A stretch of DNA of 64,000 nt. Source: Bacillota bacterium. Its GTDB lineage: Bacteria; Bacillota; Clostridia; Lachnospirales; Lachnospiraceae. A program made the translations under genes and the position numbers. The notes below the pieces were generated by a model. It saw nothing but the letters and a program-made list of their open reading frames with translations. It ran no database searches and had not been told where the DNA came from. The first letter of the stretch is position 1; every line of letters begins with the position of its first letter. Where the stretch lies: the NCBI GenBank assembly GCA_023398375.1, contig JAEWSH010000032.1, forward strand, positions 62,001 to 126,000. The letters are read 5' to 3'. Shown here in pieces: positions 9,738 to 18,049 of the stretch.

Positions 9738-10595
9738 CTAATTAACGTTATTTTTTTCTTTAATTACATACTGTTGCTCTGTTTGCTTTAAATCGTTTAA
9801 CATTTGGGATACAGTCTGCTTTGTGACCGGATGTCTGAGATAAGGTGCTATCTCACATAATGGCTCCAAAACAAAATCCCGATTTGCCATATCAATATGC
9901 GGAATGGTCAGTTCTTCATTACTGATAATCCAATCATCGTAAAAAAGAATATCCAGATCTAATGTTCTGGAACCCCAATGGACGTCTCTCTCTCTCCCTG
10001 CTTCAGTTTCTATCTCATGCAGTACCTCTAAAAGCTCCTCTGGTGTTAATAGCGTATCCATGGAAAACACTCCGTTCAAAAATTCACCCTCCGCCTGTCC
10101 ACCATATGGATTTGTACGCAGTATCTTAGATATTCGTTTTACTTTGCATAACGGATGCTCTTTTATTCCTTTTAAAGCACTTTCTATATAGTCACTACGA
10201 TTTCCCATATTGGAACCAAATGCTATATAGGACCTATGCCACCCACGTTCAATTTTAACTGATACGGAAGAGAAAGGTAATCCAATTGGCGCATGCGGCT
10301 TTCGTATTTCCAATGTCAGGCTCTCTATTTTTGTAAAGTGTAACAAGATTGCTTCCGCCAGTCCTTCTGCAACTGTTTCCAATAATTTGCAGATACGGCT
10401 AGTCATATATGTATGAATAAAATGACATATCTCACCATAATTCGTTGACAGTTCCAAGTCATCCTGCTGCCCCGCTTTTCTTGTTTTTGTATGCAACGTT
10501 ATCGATACATAAAACTCTTGTCCTTTTTTATTTTCCTCTGGAAATACTCCATGATAAGCATAAATTTCCAAATCTTCTATAATAATCTGATCCAA
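9738..10595 (-). CDS. folBK: Bifunctional dihydroneopterin aldolase / HPPK
   Basis: A fusion of two folate enzymes, about 285 aa. Residues 1-115 are dihydroneopterin aldolase (IIIEDLEIYAYHGVFPEE, with the substrate-binding Tyr/His region). The rest is 6-hydroxymethyl-dihydropterin pyrophosphokinase (AFGSNMGNR, TNPYGG and WGSRTLDLDILFYDD, the ATP- and Mg-binding motifs). The longest frame starts at 10640, but GGAGG lies exactly 5 nt before the TTG at 10595, where the aldolase domain begins, so TTG is the likely start. It is the last gene of the folate operon, separated from folP by element B. Confidence 0.93.
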   Translation of the reverse strand: MDQIIIEDLEIYAYHGVFPEENKKGQEFYVSITLHTKTRKAGQQDDLELSTNYGEICHFIHTYMTSRICKLLETVAEGLAEAILLHFTKIESLTLEIRKPHAPIGLPFSSVSVKIERGWHRSYIAFGSNMGNRSDYIESALKGIKEHPLCKVKRISKILRTNPYGGQAEGEFLNGVFSMDTLLTPEELLEVLHEIETEAGRERDVHWGSRTLDLDILFYDDWIISNEELTIPHIDMANRDFVLEPLCEIAPYLRHPVTKQTVSQMLNDLKQTEQQYVIKEKNNVN

Positions 10596-10640
10596 TTTTT
10601 CCTCCAGCTGACGTGGTAATAAAAACCTGATTTTAAGCAA

Positions 10641-10800
10641 ATATACCGTTACTATTCAGCCTTACGGCTTCATAGCAACAGTTATGTACAGAAATTATGC
10701 ATTCTGCATAATTTCGCGCATGAAAAACTCTGGTCTTCTGTGACCTTCGCTCACAAAAAACACCTCGCGGTATTCATGGCTGAATAGTAACAATATACCA
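10641..10800. repeat. Palindromic element B inside the folate operon
   Basis: About 160 bp between folP and folBK. The ends are near-perfect inverted repeats (10641-10661 and 10779-10799, with a core GGCTGAATAGTAAC matching exactly). Inside is a second perfect hairpin with 11-bp arms (10691-10701 and 10705-10715). No coding frame fits. Folded as RNA it would put a large hairpin into the operon mRNA, with no T-tract to end transcription. Confidence 0.65.
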
Positions 10801-10806
10801 ATGCTT

Positions 10807-11619
10807 CTAAGCATTCAATATTGCTTCTGTCATTTTAATAGCCCGGGCATTTTCTTTCACATCATGTACTCTGACAAATGCACACTTTTTCATGACTGCC
10901 AGTACACTTGTCACCAATGTCCCTTCCATACGGTCTCCTACTGGAAGATCTAATGTCAGACCAATCACTGATTTTTTAGAAGTTCCAAGCAGTAATGGAT
11001 ATCCAAATACATGTAAAGATTCCAGGTTATTTATAATCTGTAAATTCTGTTCGTATGTTTTTCCAAACCCAACTCCGGGATCCAGTATGATTTTCGAATC
11101 TTCAATGCCTGCTTTCTCCGCTCTCTGAATTGTTTCAGCCAGGTCTGCCGCAATATCCTGCATAAAAGAAACATAATTCATATCGCTTCTATTATGCATC
11201 AGACAGCAAGGCAACTGACTGTCTGCAATCACCTTTGCCATATTCTCGTCGTATTTTAAGCCCCATATATCATTGATCAAGTCAACACCAGTATCAATTC
11301 CTGCCTTTGCTACACTGCTTTTGTAGGTATCCAGCGAAATCGGAATGTCAATTCTTGCTTTCATTGCTTCAATAATAGGTACGACACGTTCTATTTCTTC
11401 CTGATCGGGCAATTGCGTGTAACCAGGTCTTGTAGATTCCCCACCCAGATCCAAAATGTCCATACCATCTGCTATCATCTGCTCTACACGCAGCAGTGCC
11501 TGATCCATCTGATTATATTTCCCGCCATCCGAAAATGAATCCGGTGTTACGTTAAGAATTCCCATAACATAAGTATGTGTATGCTTTTCAATATCAAATT
11601 CCTTATTTCCGATTCGCAT
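10807..11619 (-). CDS. folP: Dihydropteroate synthase
   Basis: About 270 aa, a cytoplasmic TIM-barrel enzyme that joins the pterin pyrophosphate to p-aminobenzoate. It shows both family signatures: ILNVTPDSFSDGG near residue 20 and DLGGESTRPG near 58, plus DPGVGFGKT and the C-terminal VRVHDV segment. Of two in-frame ATGs, the second (11619) lies 7 nt after GGAGG whereas the first (11625) is almost touching it, so I prefer the second. It follows the HD gene by about 27 nt. Confidence 0.96.
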   Translation of the reverse strand: MRIGNKEFDIEKHTHTYVMGILNVTPDSFSDGGKYNQMDQALLRVEQMIADGMDILDLGGESTRPGYTQLPDQEEIERVVPIIEAMKARIDIPISLDTYKSSVAKAGIDTGVDLINDIWGLKYDENMAKVIADSQLPCCLMHNRSDMNYVSFMQDIAADLAETIQRAEKAGIEDSKIILDPGVGFGKTYEQNLQIINNLESLHVFGYPLLLGTSKKSVIGLTLDLPVGDRMEGTLVTSVLAVMKKCAFVRVHDVKENARAIKMTEAILNA

Positions 11620-11646
11620 TGGCATTCCTCCTACATAATCATATAG

Positions 11647-12129
11647 CTACTGCGATATGATTCTATTTTTCTTCTCATTTTTCCAATTACATTCCGACTC
11701 CATCTGACAGGAAAAGCAAGGTCTGCTCAATTTATCTGCGCGATAGATGATACCAGCCAGGTCGTTCTTCTCTTTTATCTTACTTGTCCTGTGGCTTTCT
11801 ATTGCATACAGGATAAGCTCTATCTCCGTATTATCAAATCCGCATTCTTCGAGAATTCCCGCAGCGATTGGAACACTTGCCTTTTCATGTGGTGTTCCTT
11901 CTTTATATTGTATGTGCCTTCCAATATCATGCAATAATGCAGCCGCATAAATAAGTTCTTCCGAAATATACAATCTTTCTTTTAAATTCAAAATCTGGGC
12001 GATTCTTGCAACATCTAAAAAATGTCCCATATCATGCTTACAGAATATTCGTTCTGACTCGCATTGTTCTATCTGCTCTCTATTTTTCTGATATCCCGCA
12101 TGTTGCAGGATGCGATTCACTCGTTCCAT
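11647..12129 (-). CDS. HD-domain hydrolase in the folate operon
   Basis: A 160-aa protein with a compact HD domain. CKHDMGHFLDVARIA carries the first His, AALLHDIGRHIQY the HD pair near residues 67-68, and AIESHR a further His. Such domains bind metal and cleave phosphomonoesters, phosphodiesters or nucleotides. The C-terminus has three Cys (RPCFSCQMESEC), which could bind metal. The ATG abuts the folE stop, so the two are co-translated. Its place between folE and folP fits the missing dihydroneopterin triphosphate dephosphorylation step; that is inference, since the substrate is not known. Confidence 0.85.
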   Translation of the reverse strand: MERVNRILQHAGYQKNREQIEQCESERIFCKHDMGHFLDVARIAQILNLKERLYISEELIYAAALLHDIGRHIQYKEGTPHEKASVPIAAGILEECGFDNTEIELILYAIESHRTSKIKEKNDLAGIIYRADKLSRPCFSCQMESECNWKNEKKNRIISQ

Positions 12130-12696
12130 TTACTTTACCATCTGAAAAAATGTATGCTGCAATTTTTCGTTCTCCTGAAAAACACCTCTTGTGCATAAGG
12201 TAACTGTTTTACTTCCAGGCTTTTTCACGCCTCTTACTGTCATACACATATGCTCTGCTTCCAACATGACCATAACGCCTTTTGGCTGTAGATACTTCAT
12301 GACAGCTTCTGCTATTTGCGCTGTCATCTGTTCCTGAATCTGTGGTCTTTTGGCGTAGACTTCCACGGTACGTGCCAGTTTACTAAGTCCTACTACCTTA
12401 CCGTCTGGAATATATGCAATATACGCTTTCCCATAGAATGGCATGAAATGATGTTCGCACATCGAATAAAATGTAATATCTTTTTCCAGCACGATTCCAT
12501 TCTGATCCTCTTTATCCGTTATGCTAAAAGTCTTCGACAGATGTATTTTGGGATCTTCATCAAGTCCCGAAAAAATCTCTGCATACATTCTTGCAATTCT
12601 ATCCGGTGTTTCCTGCAACCCTTCTCTGCTGATGTCTTCACCAATACCTTCCAATAAAAGCTTTACTGCTTCTTTTATTTTATTCTGATCTACCAT
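12130..12696 (-). CDS. folE: GTP cyclohydrolase I
   Basis: The enzyme converts GTP to 7,8-dihydroneopterin triphosphate, the first step of folate synthesis. About 188 aa, of the zinc-dependent FolE1 type: the zinc/active-site segment CEHHFMPF is present, followed by GLSKLARTVEVYAKRPQIQE and the late Cys/His region EHMCMTVRGVKKPGS. The frame can be extended to 12732, but AGGAGA precedes the ATG at 12696 and the family begins near there. The start overlaps the end of folC by 17 nt, consistent with one operon. Confidence 0.96.
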   Translation of the reverse strand: MVDQNKIKEAVKLLLEGIGEDISREGLQETPDRIARMYAEIFSGLDEDPKIHLSKTFSITDKEDQNGIVLEKDITFYSMCEHHFMPFYGKAYIAYIPDGKVVGLSKLARTVEVYAKRPQIQEQMTAQIAEAVMKYLQPKGVMVMLEAEHMCMTVRGVKKPGSKTVTLCTRGVFQENEKLQHTFFQMVK

Positions 12697-13999
12697 GGCT
12701 GTCTCTCCTGATTTTATCTCTATTTTGTACAACTGTAGCTAACTCTCCCAAATAGGAAAGAGAACCAAATGCAATAATGATACTATCTTTATCTGCCAAT
12801 AAATAGCTTATCTCAACAGCCTCCTGCAGACTGTCTGCCACCGTTACACTGTTATGATATGTCTGAATTTCCTGCGCTAATTCATATGCTGCCATTGCCC
12901 GTGGGTTCTTTGGCGTCGTTACTGTAATGATATGTTCCGCACAGGAGTAAGTCTCTTGGATAATCTTATCATATTCCTTATCTTTCAATATTCCTATTAT
13001 ATAGATAATCCTCTTATTTGTAAAATAAAAGCGGATAGATTCTGACAACTGCTTTGCAGCATCTTCATTATGTGCACCATCTATAATAAAAATAGGATTC
13101 CTTGCAATTATCGTAAATCTGCCAGGCCATTCTGTTTCAATTAATCCTTTATAAATTGCATGATCGCTTATCTTAAAATTAAGCCTGCGCAAAGTTCCAA
13201 TTACTTCTAATGCCAATATTGTATTTTTAATCTGAAATTTTCCTGGCAATGTTATCTCCAGTTTCTTCCATTCTCTATACTGAAAACTCTGCTTTTTTAT
13301 ACCGTATTTTACATTTTTTACATCAGACAACTTAGCCACACGAAGTATGCTTTTTTTCTTCTCACATACGTCTTCTATGACATTCCATGCCTCCTTCTCC
13401 TGTTCACTGCTAACAACATAACATCCTTTTTTTATAATACCTGCTTTATTTTCTGCTATTTTTTGCAGACTATTTCCTAAAAATGCCATATGATCCATAC
13501 TAATGGAAGTCAATACTGCAACAAGTGTTGTCGCAATTACATTTGTCGCATCTAAAAGCCCTCCAAGCCCAGTTTCTAACACAACAATCTCGCACTTTTT
13601 TTCTTTAAAATATAAAAAGGATAAGGCCGTTTCTATTTCAAATGCTGTTGGATGTGGGTAGCCAGCTTCCTGCATTTCTGTGATTACTTCTTTTATCTTA
13701 GTCATATATAGAGCAAGGTCTGTTTTCGATATCATTCTTCCATTTATCTGAATTCTCTCACGGTAATCGAAAACGGTCGGTGAAACATACCGTCCCACCT
13801 TGTACCCTGCACATTTCAGTATGGTAGAAATAAAAGCCAGCGTAGAACCCTTTCCATTCGTGCCGGCAATGTGAATAAATTGTAATTTATCCTGTGGATC
13901 ATGTAAATATGTCAACAGTGTCTGAATATTATCCAAACCAAGTACACTTCCATAATGATTGATTTCTTCTACATATTCCAATGTTTCCCTATAGTTCAT
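12680..13999 (-). CDS. folC: Folylpolyglutamate synthase / dihydrofolate synthase
   Basis: About 439 aa. FolC adds glutamate to dihydropteroate and folates, using ATP. The N-terminal ligase domain has the P-loop HIAGTNGKGST near residue 45 and FVSPT/YVSPTVFDYRERIQ; a central segment shows GLGGLLDATN and SISMDHMAFLG; IIDGAHNEDA marks the C-terminal domain. The longest frame starts at 14104, but the family begins at MNYRETLEYVEEI, matching the ATG at 13999 with AGGA upstream. A TGCTATAAT -10 box at 14043-14048 precedes it. It heads the folate operon. Confidence 0.94.
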   Translation of the reverse strand: MNYRETLEYVEEINHYGSVLGLDNIQTLLTYLHDPQDKLQFIHIAGTNGKGSTLAFISTILKCAGYKVGRYVSPTVFDYRERIQINGRMISKTDLALYMTKIKEVITEMQEAGYPHPTAFEIETALSFLYFKEKKCEIVVLETGLGGLLDATNVIATTLVAVLTSISMDHMAFLGNSLQKIAENKAGIIKKGCYVVSSEQEKEAWNVIEDVCEKKKSILRVAKLSDVKNVKYGIKKQSFQYREWKKLEITLPGKFQIKNTILALEVIGTLRRLNFKISDHAIYKGLIETEWPGRFTIIARNPIFIIDGAHNEDAAKQLSESIRFYFTNKRIIYIIGILKDKEYDKIIQETYSCAEHIITVTTPKNPRAMAAYELAQEIQTYHNSVTVADSLQEAVEISYLLADKDSIIIAFGSLSYLGELATVVQNRDKIRRDSHGRSE

Positions 14000-14102
14000 T
14001 CTGACATGTCCTGCCTTGTTATATAATTTATGTCCATCTCGAATTATAGCACATTCCCTTAAAAGTGGAATAGAAAATATAAAAATGGAAATACTCTTTT
14101 TC

Positions 14103-14516
14103 ATGAAAACATTATTGAAACATTTTTTGATCTGTGGAGTCGTAGGCTGGTGCCTTGAAATTATTTTTACAGCATTGCGTTCGTTACAACGTCATGATTT
14201 TTCACTGCGCGGAAATACTTCTCTTTGGATGTTCCCGATATATGGAATGGCTGTAATCCTTGGTCCTATCAGCAACGTACTTCAAAAAAGGTCCTGTTTC
14301 ATGCGTGGTGTATCCTATGCGCTTAGTATTTTTACCATCGAATATATATCCGGCCGTTTTCTTATGAAAAAGAAATGCTGCCCCTGGAATTATAACTCTT
14401 CAAGATGGAACTATAAAAATGTCATTCGCATCGATTATTTTCCTTTTTGGGTTCTTACAGGATTATTATATGAACGCATCCTATCTGCACTTACTGCAAA
14501 ACAGGACACTGAGTAA
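14103..14516 (+). CDS. CmpB-type (ABC_trans_CmpB) membrane protein, short form
   Basis: A 137-aa membrane protein. The start LLKHFLICGVVGWCLEIIFT, the FPIYGMAVILGP segment and the EYISGRFL...CCPWNYN pattern match the putative 'ABC transporter permease' family PF06541, whose real function is unknown. A related 318-aa protein is encoded at 33596-34552. The frame is open upstream, but ATG 14103 (or 14085) fits the family start; both lack a strong ribosome site. It diverges from folC with about 100 nt between them and ends at a strong terminator. Confidence 0.75.
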   Translation: MKTLLKHFLICGVVGWCLEIIFTALRSLQRHDFSLRGNTSLWMFPIYGMAVILGPISNVLQKRSCFMRGVSYALSIFTIEYISGRFLMKKKCCPWNYNSSRWNYKNVIRIDYFPFWVLTGLLYERILSALTAKQDTE

Positions 14517-14517
14517 G

Positions 14518-14563
14518 CAAAAGCCGTAACAGATTTTTTCACATCTGCTACGGCTTTTGCAAA
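14518..14563. terminator. Bidirectional intrinsic terminator
   Basis: A 17-bp inverted repeat (GCAAAAGCCGTAACAGA with its complement, one mismatch) around a T-rich loop lies between the converging CmpB and MATE genes. A-rich and T-rich flanks allow termination in both directions. Confidence 0.85.
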
Positions 14564-14580
14564 AATAAATACTTCCAATT

Positions 14581-15927
14581 CTAATCTTTGAATAAACCCT
14601 GCTTTCTCCATTTTCTAACAACAAACAGATAAGCTATCCACAGGAATATACCTGCTGAAAGCCATGCTGCTGCATTCGCCAGACACACGCCAAGATAACT
14701 CTTATACTGTGCAGCCGTAAATGCAAGGAGCGAACGGCTCAATAATTCTACAACCCCCCCAAGCATTGGTAACATAGATAGCCCGCTTCCCTGCAACACA
14801 TTTCTGTAGATAAATATCATACCTAATGGTATAAAGAAAATACTTACGACTGTAATATACGTCTGTGCATATTCTAGTATTGCGCTGACATTTCCGCTTA
14901 CAAATAGCGAGACCACATACGGCATTGCCTTTACAATCACTACACCAATTAAAATCGAATAAATAAAATTTAATATATTGGCAACCTTCACTCCGCTCCT
15001 GATACGTGCTAAATCATCAATTCCTCTGTTTTGCGCACTATAAGTCGCCATCGTCATTCCCAGCGCCGCATATGGCTGTGTCACTAACTGCTCCACCTTG
15101 CCTGCCGCTGTATAGGCAGCTACTACCGTTGACCCCAAAATATTCAATGCGCTTTGAACCAGAATGGTTCCCACCGCTGTAATGGAGAATTGTAACGCCA
15201 TCGGTAATCCGATTGACAATTGGTTACGAACACAATAGTAGTCCAGTTTCCAGTCTTCCTTTTTCGTATGAAGCAGTTCTACCTTCCAGAGAATATAGAA
15301 CAGGCACATAATGCCGGACACCCCTTGTGAAATAACAGTCGCCCATGCTGCTCCTGCAACTCCCATATGTACATATACAATCAGAAAAATATCCAGAAAA
15401 ATATTTAATATTGCAGACACAATCAGAAAATATAAAGGAATCTTACTATTTCCTATTGCCCGTAATATACTTGCCAATAAATTATATAAAATATTGCATC
15501 CCATCCCCAGACAGATAATCACAATATATTCTTTTGCCATATTAAAAATATCATCCGGCGTATTCATGACTCTCAATAATGCATCCATACCGATAACACT
15601 TAGGATTGTAGCTATAATTGTTATTATAATAGAAAGAACCGCAGCGTTTCCTACGCTCTTTTTCATAGCAGAATAATCACCTGCACCAAATCTTTGTGCC
15701 GTCAGTACTGTGAAGCCAGTTGTTAGACCTTGCATAAATCCTAGAATTAAAAACATGATCGTTCCAGTTGCACCAACTGCTGCCAATGCTTTTACCCCAA
15801 CAAATCTTCCTACAATAACAGTGTCAACCATATTATAGAATTGTTGAAATATATTGCCAATGACAATTGGAATGATAAATTTTATAATGAGTCTGAATGG
15901 ACTTCCCTTCGTCATATCCAATTCCAT
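14581..15927 (-). CDS. MATE family multidrug/metabolite exporter
   Basis: About 448 aa with twelve hydrophobic segments arranged as two halves, as in MATE (MOP superfamily) antiporters that expel organic cations using Na+ or H+ gradients. The start MTKGSPFRLIIKFIIPIVIG and QQFYNMVDTVIVGRFVG are typical of the clostridial subgroup. The frame extends to 15987, but GGAGG lies 7 nt before the ATG at 15927. It is a single-gene unit between terminators; the substrate is unknown. Confidence 0.93.
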   Translation of the reverse strand: MELDMTKGSPFRLIIKFIIPIVIGNIFQQFYNMVDTVIVGRFVGVKALAAVGATGTIMFLILGFMQGLTTGFTVLTAQRFGAGDYSAMKKSVGNAAVLSIIITIIATILSVIGMDALLRVMNTPDDIFNMAKEYIVIICLGMGCNILYNLLASILRAIGNSKIPLYFLIVSAILNIFLDIFLIVYVHMGVAGAAWATVISQGVSGIMCLFYILWKVELLHTKKEDWKLDYYCVRNQLSIGLPMALQFSITAVGTILVQSALNILGSTVVAAYTAAGKVEQLVTQPYAALGMTMATYSAQNRGIDDLARIRSGVKVANILNFIYSILIGVVIVKAMPYVVSLFVSGNVSAILEYAQTYITVVSIFFIPLGMIFIYRNVLQGSGLSMLPMLGGVVELLSRSLLAFTAAQYKSYLGVCLANAAAWLSAGIFLWIAYLFVVRKWRKQGLFKD

Positions 15928-16116
15928 TATGTTACCTCCGCATTTCTCAAATGCACCTTGCGTTAAATCTGCTCTATTAGACGACAATCACCATTTTATC
16001 ATGTTTTTATCCAAAAGCAATATGCTTTTTTAACTAAATTTAATATCTTTTTTTAGAAGTATTATCTATTCTTCGTTTTATCACTATACAGTGGAGACTT
16101 GTTCTTATAACGTAAA

Positions 16117-16147
16117 AAAGTGCAGCAACTATATTGCTGCACTAACA
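16117..16147 (-). terminator. Intrinsic terminator after the PH-domain gene
   Basis: AGTGCAGCAA and its complement TTGCTGCACT surround a 5-nt loop (about 16119-16143). On the minus strand a T6 run follows, ending the transcript of the gene at 16163-16534 before the MATE gene. Confidence 0.8.
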
Positions 16148-16162
16148 TTATATTATCTTGTC

Positions 16163-16534
16163 TTAATTAATATCAAAATTGTCCACGTCGTTTGCACTAA
16201 TATCTAATGTATTCAGCGTGCGTCTCTTTCTCCTTGCCTCTTCTGATGATTTTAATATAAAATCCTTTATTTCCTTTGCATTTTTCACATGTTCTATGTT
16301 TAAAATCTTATTCGTCACATCTCCGGTAAAACAAGTAACTGTGCCCAATCCGAAGATTCTTTCAAATAATGTAGTCGTAAGTCTCACATCCTGCACTTTA
16401 TACATATAACAATCATTTTCTTCTTTATTCAGGAATCCGCTATCAATTGTAATAACATTCTCCTTTATTTTATATGTCGTAAAAGTCCAAGGTAATGCAC
16501 AAAAAACAATTCTCTTTTTTTCTACATATTCCAT
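16163..16534 (-). CDS. Bacterial PH-domain (bPH2) protein
   Basis: A 123-aa soluble protein. The pattern ALPWTFTTYKIKENVITIDSGFLNKEENDCYMYKVQDVRL, followed by FGLGTVTCFTGDV, is the bacterial PH-like fold (YdbS/DUF304, bPH_2) in which beta strands alternate with an 'i..v..v....' pattern. It lacks the membrane segments found in many YdbS proteins. Start ATG with AAAGGAG upstream. It is transcribed alone and ends at a hairpin. Function unknown; such domains often bind proteins or membranes. Confidence 0.75.
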   Translation of the reverse strand: MEYVEKKRIVFCALPWTFTTYKIKENVITIDSGFLNKEENDCYMYKVQDVRLTTTLFERIFGLGTVTCFTGDVTNKILNIEHVKNAKEIKDFILKSSEEARRKRRTLNTLDISANDVDNFDIN

Positions 16535-16633
16535 CGTAAAATCTCCTTTTCATTCAATATATTCATTATATAAGATAGTTATCGTCAATGCAATTCATTC
16601 TGGTTTTTTCTTTGAATAATCCAAATATTATCA

Positions 16634-16662
16634 TTGTAATGGTGATGACGTTATGGTATCAT
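16634..16662 (+). promoter_or_regulatory. Promoter of the 65-aa small protein
   Basis: TTGTAA (16634-16639), a 17-nt spacer and TATCAT (16657-16662) lie about 44 nt before the ATG at 16706. Confidence 0.55.
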
Positions 16663-16705
16663 AATTGAAATGAACCAATTGTATTTTCATCAAAGGAGAT
16701 CTGCC

Positions 16706-16903
16706 ATGACAGGTAATGAATCTATTCGAGGATGCCAGAGCATTCGTAAATTCAAGAATACCGTTAAATCCCATAAAACATTAGGCTATATCATTAAAGC
16801 TGTTTCCTATGTTTACGAGAAGGTACTCGGTTCTGTTATATTTGACATTTCTGATGAAGAAAAAACTATATTTCCATTAGGGGAATTATTATCCTACAAG
16901 TGA
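16706..16903 (+). CDS. Small hypothetical protein (65 aa)
   Basis: I do not recognise this protein. It is 65 aa, basic in its first half (SIRGCQSIRKFKNTVKSHK) and more hydrophobic in the middle (LGYIIKAVSYVYEKVLGSVIF), with no clear signal or transmembrane helix. ATG 16706 follows AAAGGAG at good spacing; the longer frame from 16670 lacks a ribosome site. It has its own promoter and terminator and lies upstream of pyrB but is not in its transcript. Confidence 0.6.
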   Translation: MTGNESIRGCQSIRKFKNTVKSHKTLGYIIKAVSYVYEKVLGSVIFDISDEEKTIFPLGELLSYK

Positions 16904-16908
16904 TATTG

Positions 16909-16948
16909 TAATCGAAGAGAATTTATTTTTCTCTTCGATTTTTTTCGG
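16909..16948 (+). terminator. Intrinsic terminator before pyrB
   Basis: ATCGAAGAGAA and its complement TTCTCTTCGAT enclose a short loop and are followed by T7. It ends the small-protein transcript. I see no competing antiterminator or PyrR-type loop, so I read it as a simple terminator rather than a pyr attenuator. Confidence 0.8.
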
Positions 16949-17026
16949 AGTTTATTTCTACATTATCCAATTTGATGTAAATATGCGTAATGACAACGCA
17001 ATAATTAAGATAAGGAGATACGTTTT

Positions 17027-17941
17027 ATGAGACATTTAATGAGCCCTCTTGATTTTACCACCGAGGAATTAGACAACTTATTTGATTTGGCAGGGGATAT
17101 TGAGCACCATCCCGAAAACTATTCTCGCTCCTGTACAGGGAAAAAACTTGCGACCTGCTTTTATGAACCAAGTACACGCACTAGACTAAGCTTTGAATCA
17201 GCTATGCTGAATCTTGGGGGGCATGTATTAGGATTTTCTGACGCAGCTTCTTCTTCTGCGGCCAAAGGTGAAAGTGTATCCGACACAATTCGCATGATTT
17301 CCTGCTATGCAGATATTTGTGCAATGCGCCATCCAAAGGAAGGTGCACCAATGGTCGCTTCAACCAAATCAAGCATCCCAGTAATTAATGCAGGTGATGG
17401 CGGACATCAACACCCGACCCAAACGCTTACTGACTTACTTACCATTCGTTCTCTAAAAGGTCGCCTTGGTAATTTCACCATTGGTTTATGCGGTGATTTG
17501 AAATTTGGCCGTACAGTTCACTCTTTAATCAATGCTCTAATTCGCTATCCAAATATAAAATTTATCTTTATCTCGCCTGAAGAATTAAAAATCCCTGATT
17601 ATATACGGGAAGATATATTACGCAAAAACAATATTCCGTTTGAAGAAGTCATCCGCCTGGAACACAGTATGGAACACTTGGATCTGCTTTATATGACACG
17701 TGTGCAAAAGGAACGTTTCTTTAATGAAGAAGACTATGTCAGATTAAAGGATTTTTATATTCTCGATAAAGAAAAAATGGAACTTGCCAAGGATGATATG
17801 CTCGTCTTACATCCACTTCCAAGAGTAAATGAGATATCCGTTGAAGTAGATGAAGATCCCCGCGCTGCCTATTTTCAGCAAGTACAATATGGTGTCTATG
17901 TCCGTATGGCACTGATCCTTACTTTGTTGAAATTAGCATAA
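17027..17941 (+). CDS. pyrB: Aspartate carbamoyltransferase catalytic subunit
   Basis: It joins carbamoyl phosphate and aspartate, the first committed pyrimidine step. 304 aa with the carbamoyl phosphate loop FYEPSTRTRLSFESAM near residue 46, the SSSAAKGESVSDT loop, AMRHPKEGAP, INAGDGGHQHPTQTLTD and the C-terminal LHPLPRVNEIS. AAGGAGA precedes the ATG. The regulatory subunit gene pyrI follows, so the holoenzyme is the E. coli-like class B complex with allosteric control. Confidence 0.97.
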   Translation: MRHLMSPLDFTTEELDNLFDLAGDIEHHPENYSRSCTGKKLATCFYEPSTRTRLSFESAMLNLGGHVLGFSDAASSSAAKGESVSDTIRMISCYADICAMRHPKEGAPMVASTKSSIPVINAGDGGHQHPTQTLTDLLTIRSLKGRLGNFTIGLCGDLKFGRTVHSLINALIRYPNIKFIFISPEELKIPDYIREDILRKNNIPFEEVIRLEHSMEHLDLLYMTRVQKERFFNEEDYVRLKDFYILDKEKMELAKDDMLVLHPLPRVNEISVEVDEDPRAAYFQQVQYGVYVRMALILTLLKLA

Positions 17942-17950
17942 TTATTCACA

Positions 17951-17980
17951 CTTCCAGACATGCCGCTTCCAGCGGCACAA
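17951..17980 (+). repeat. Small hairpin between pyrB and pyrI
   Basis: TGCCGC-TTCCA-GCGGCA (17961-17977) can form a 6-bp hairpin in the pyrB-pyrI spacer. A partly similar word, ACATGCCGCT followed by CC, occurs near 41790. There is no T-tract, so it is more likely an mRNA processing or stability element than a terminator. Confidence 0.4.
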
Positions 17981-18049
17981 CTAATCACCGTATTTCATTA
18001 GAAAGGATATGATTCTCAAGCTCAAGATTGAGATGAACAGGTAATTGAT

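Noticed and set aside
14000..14102. THF or pterin riboswitch ahead of folC
   Set aside because: The gap is only about 100 nt, carries divergent promoters and shows no conserved riboswitch words.
16909..16948. Possible pyr attenuator before pyrB
   Set aside because: The hairpin directly ends the preceding small gene, and no antiterminator or PyrR binding loop is visible.
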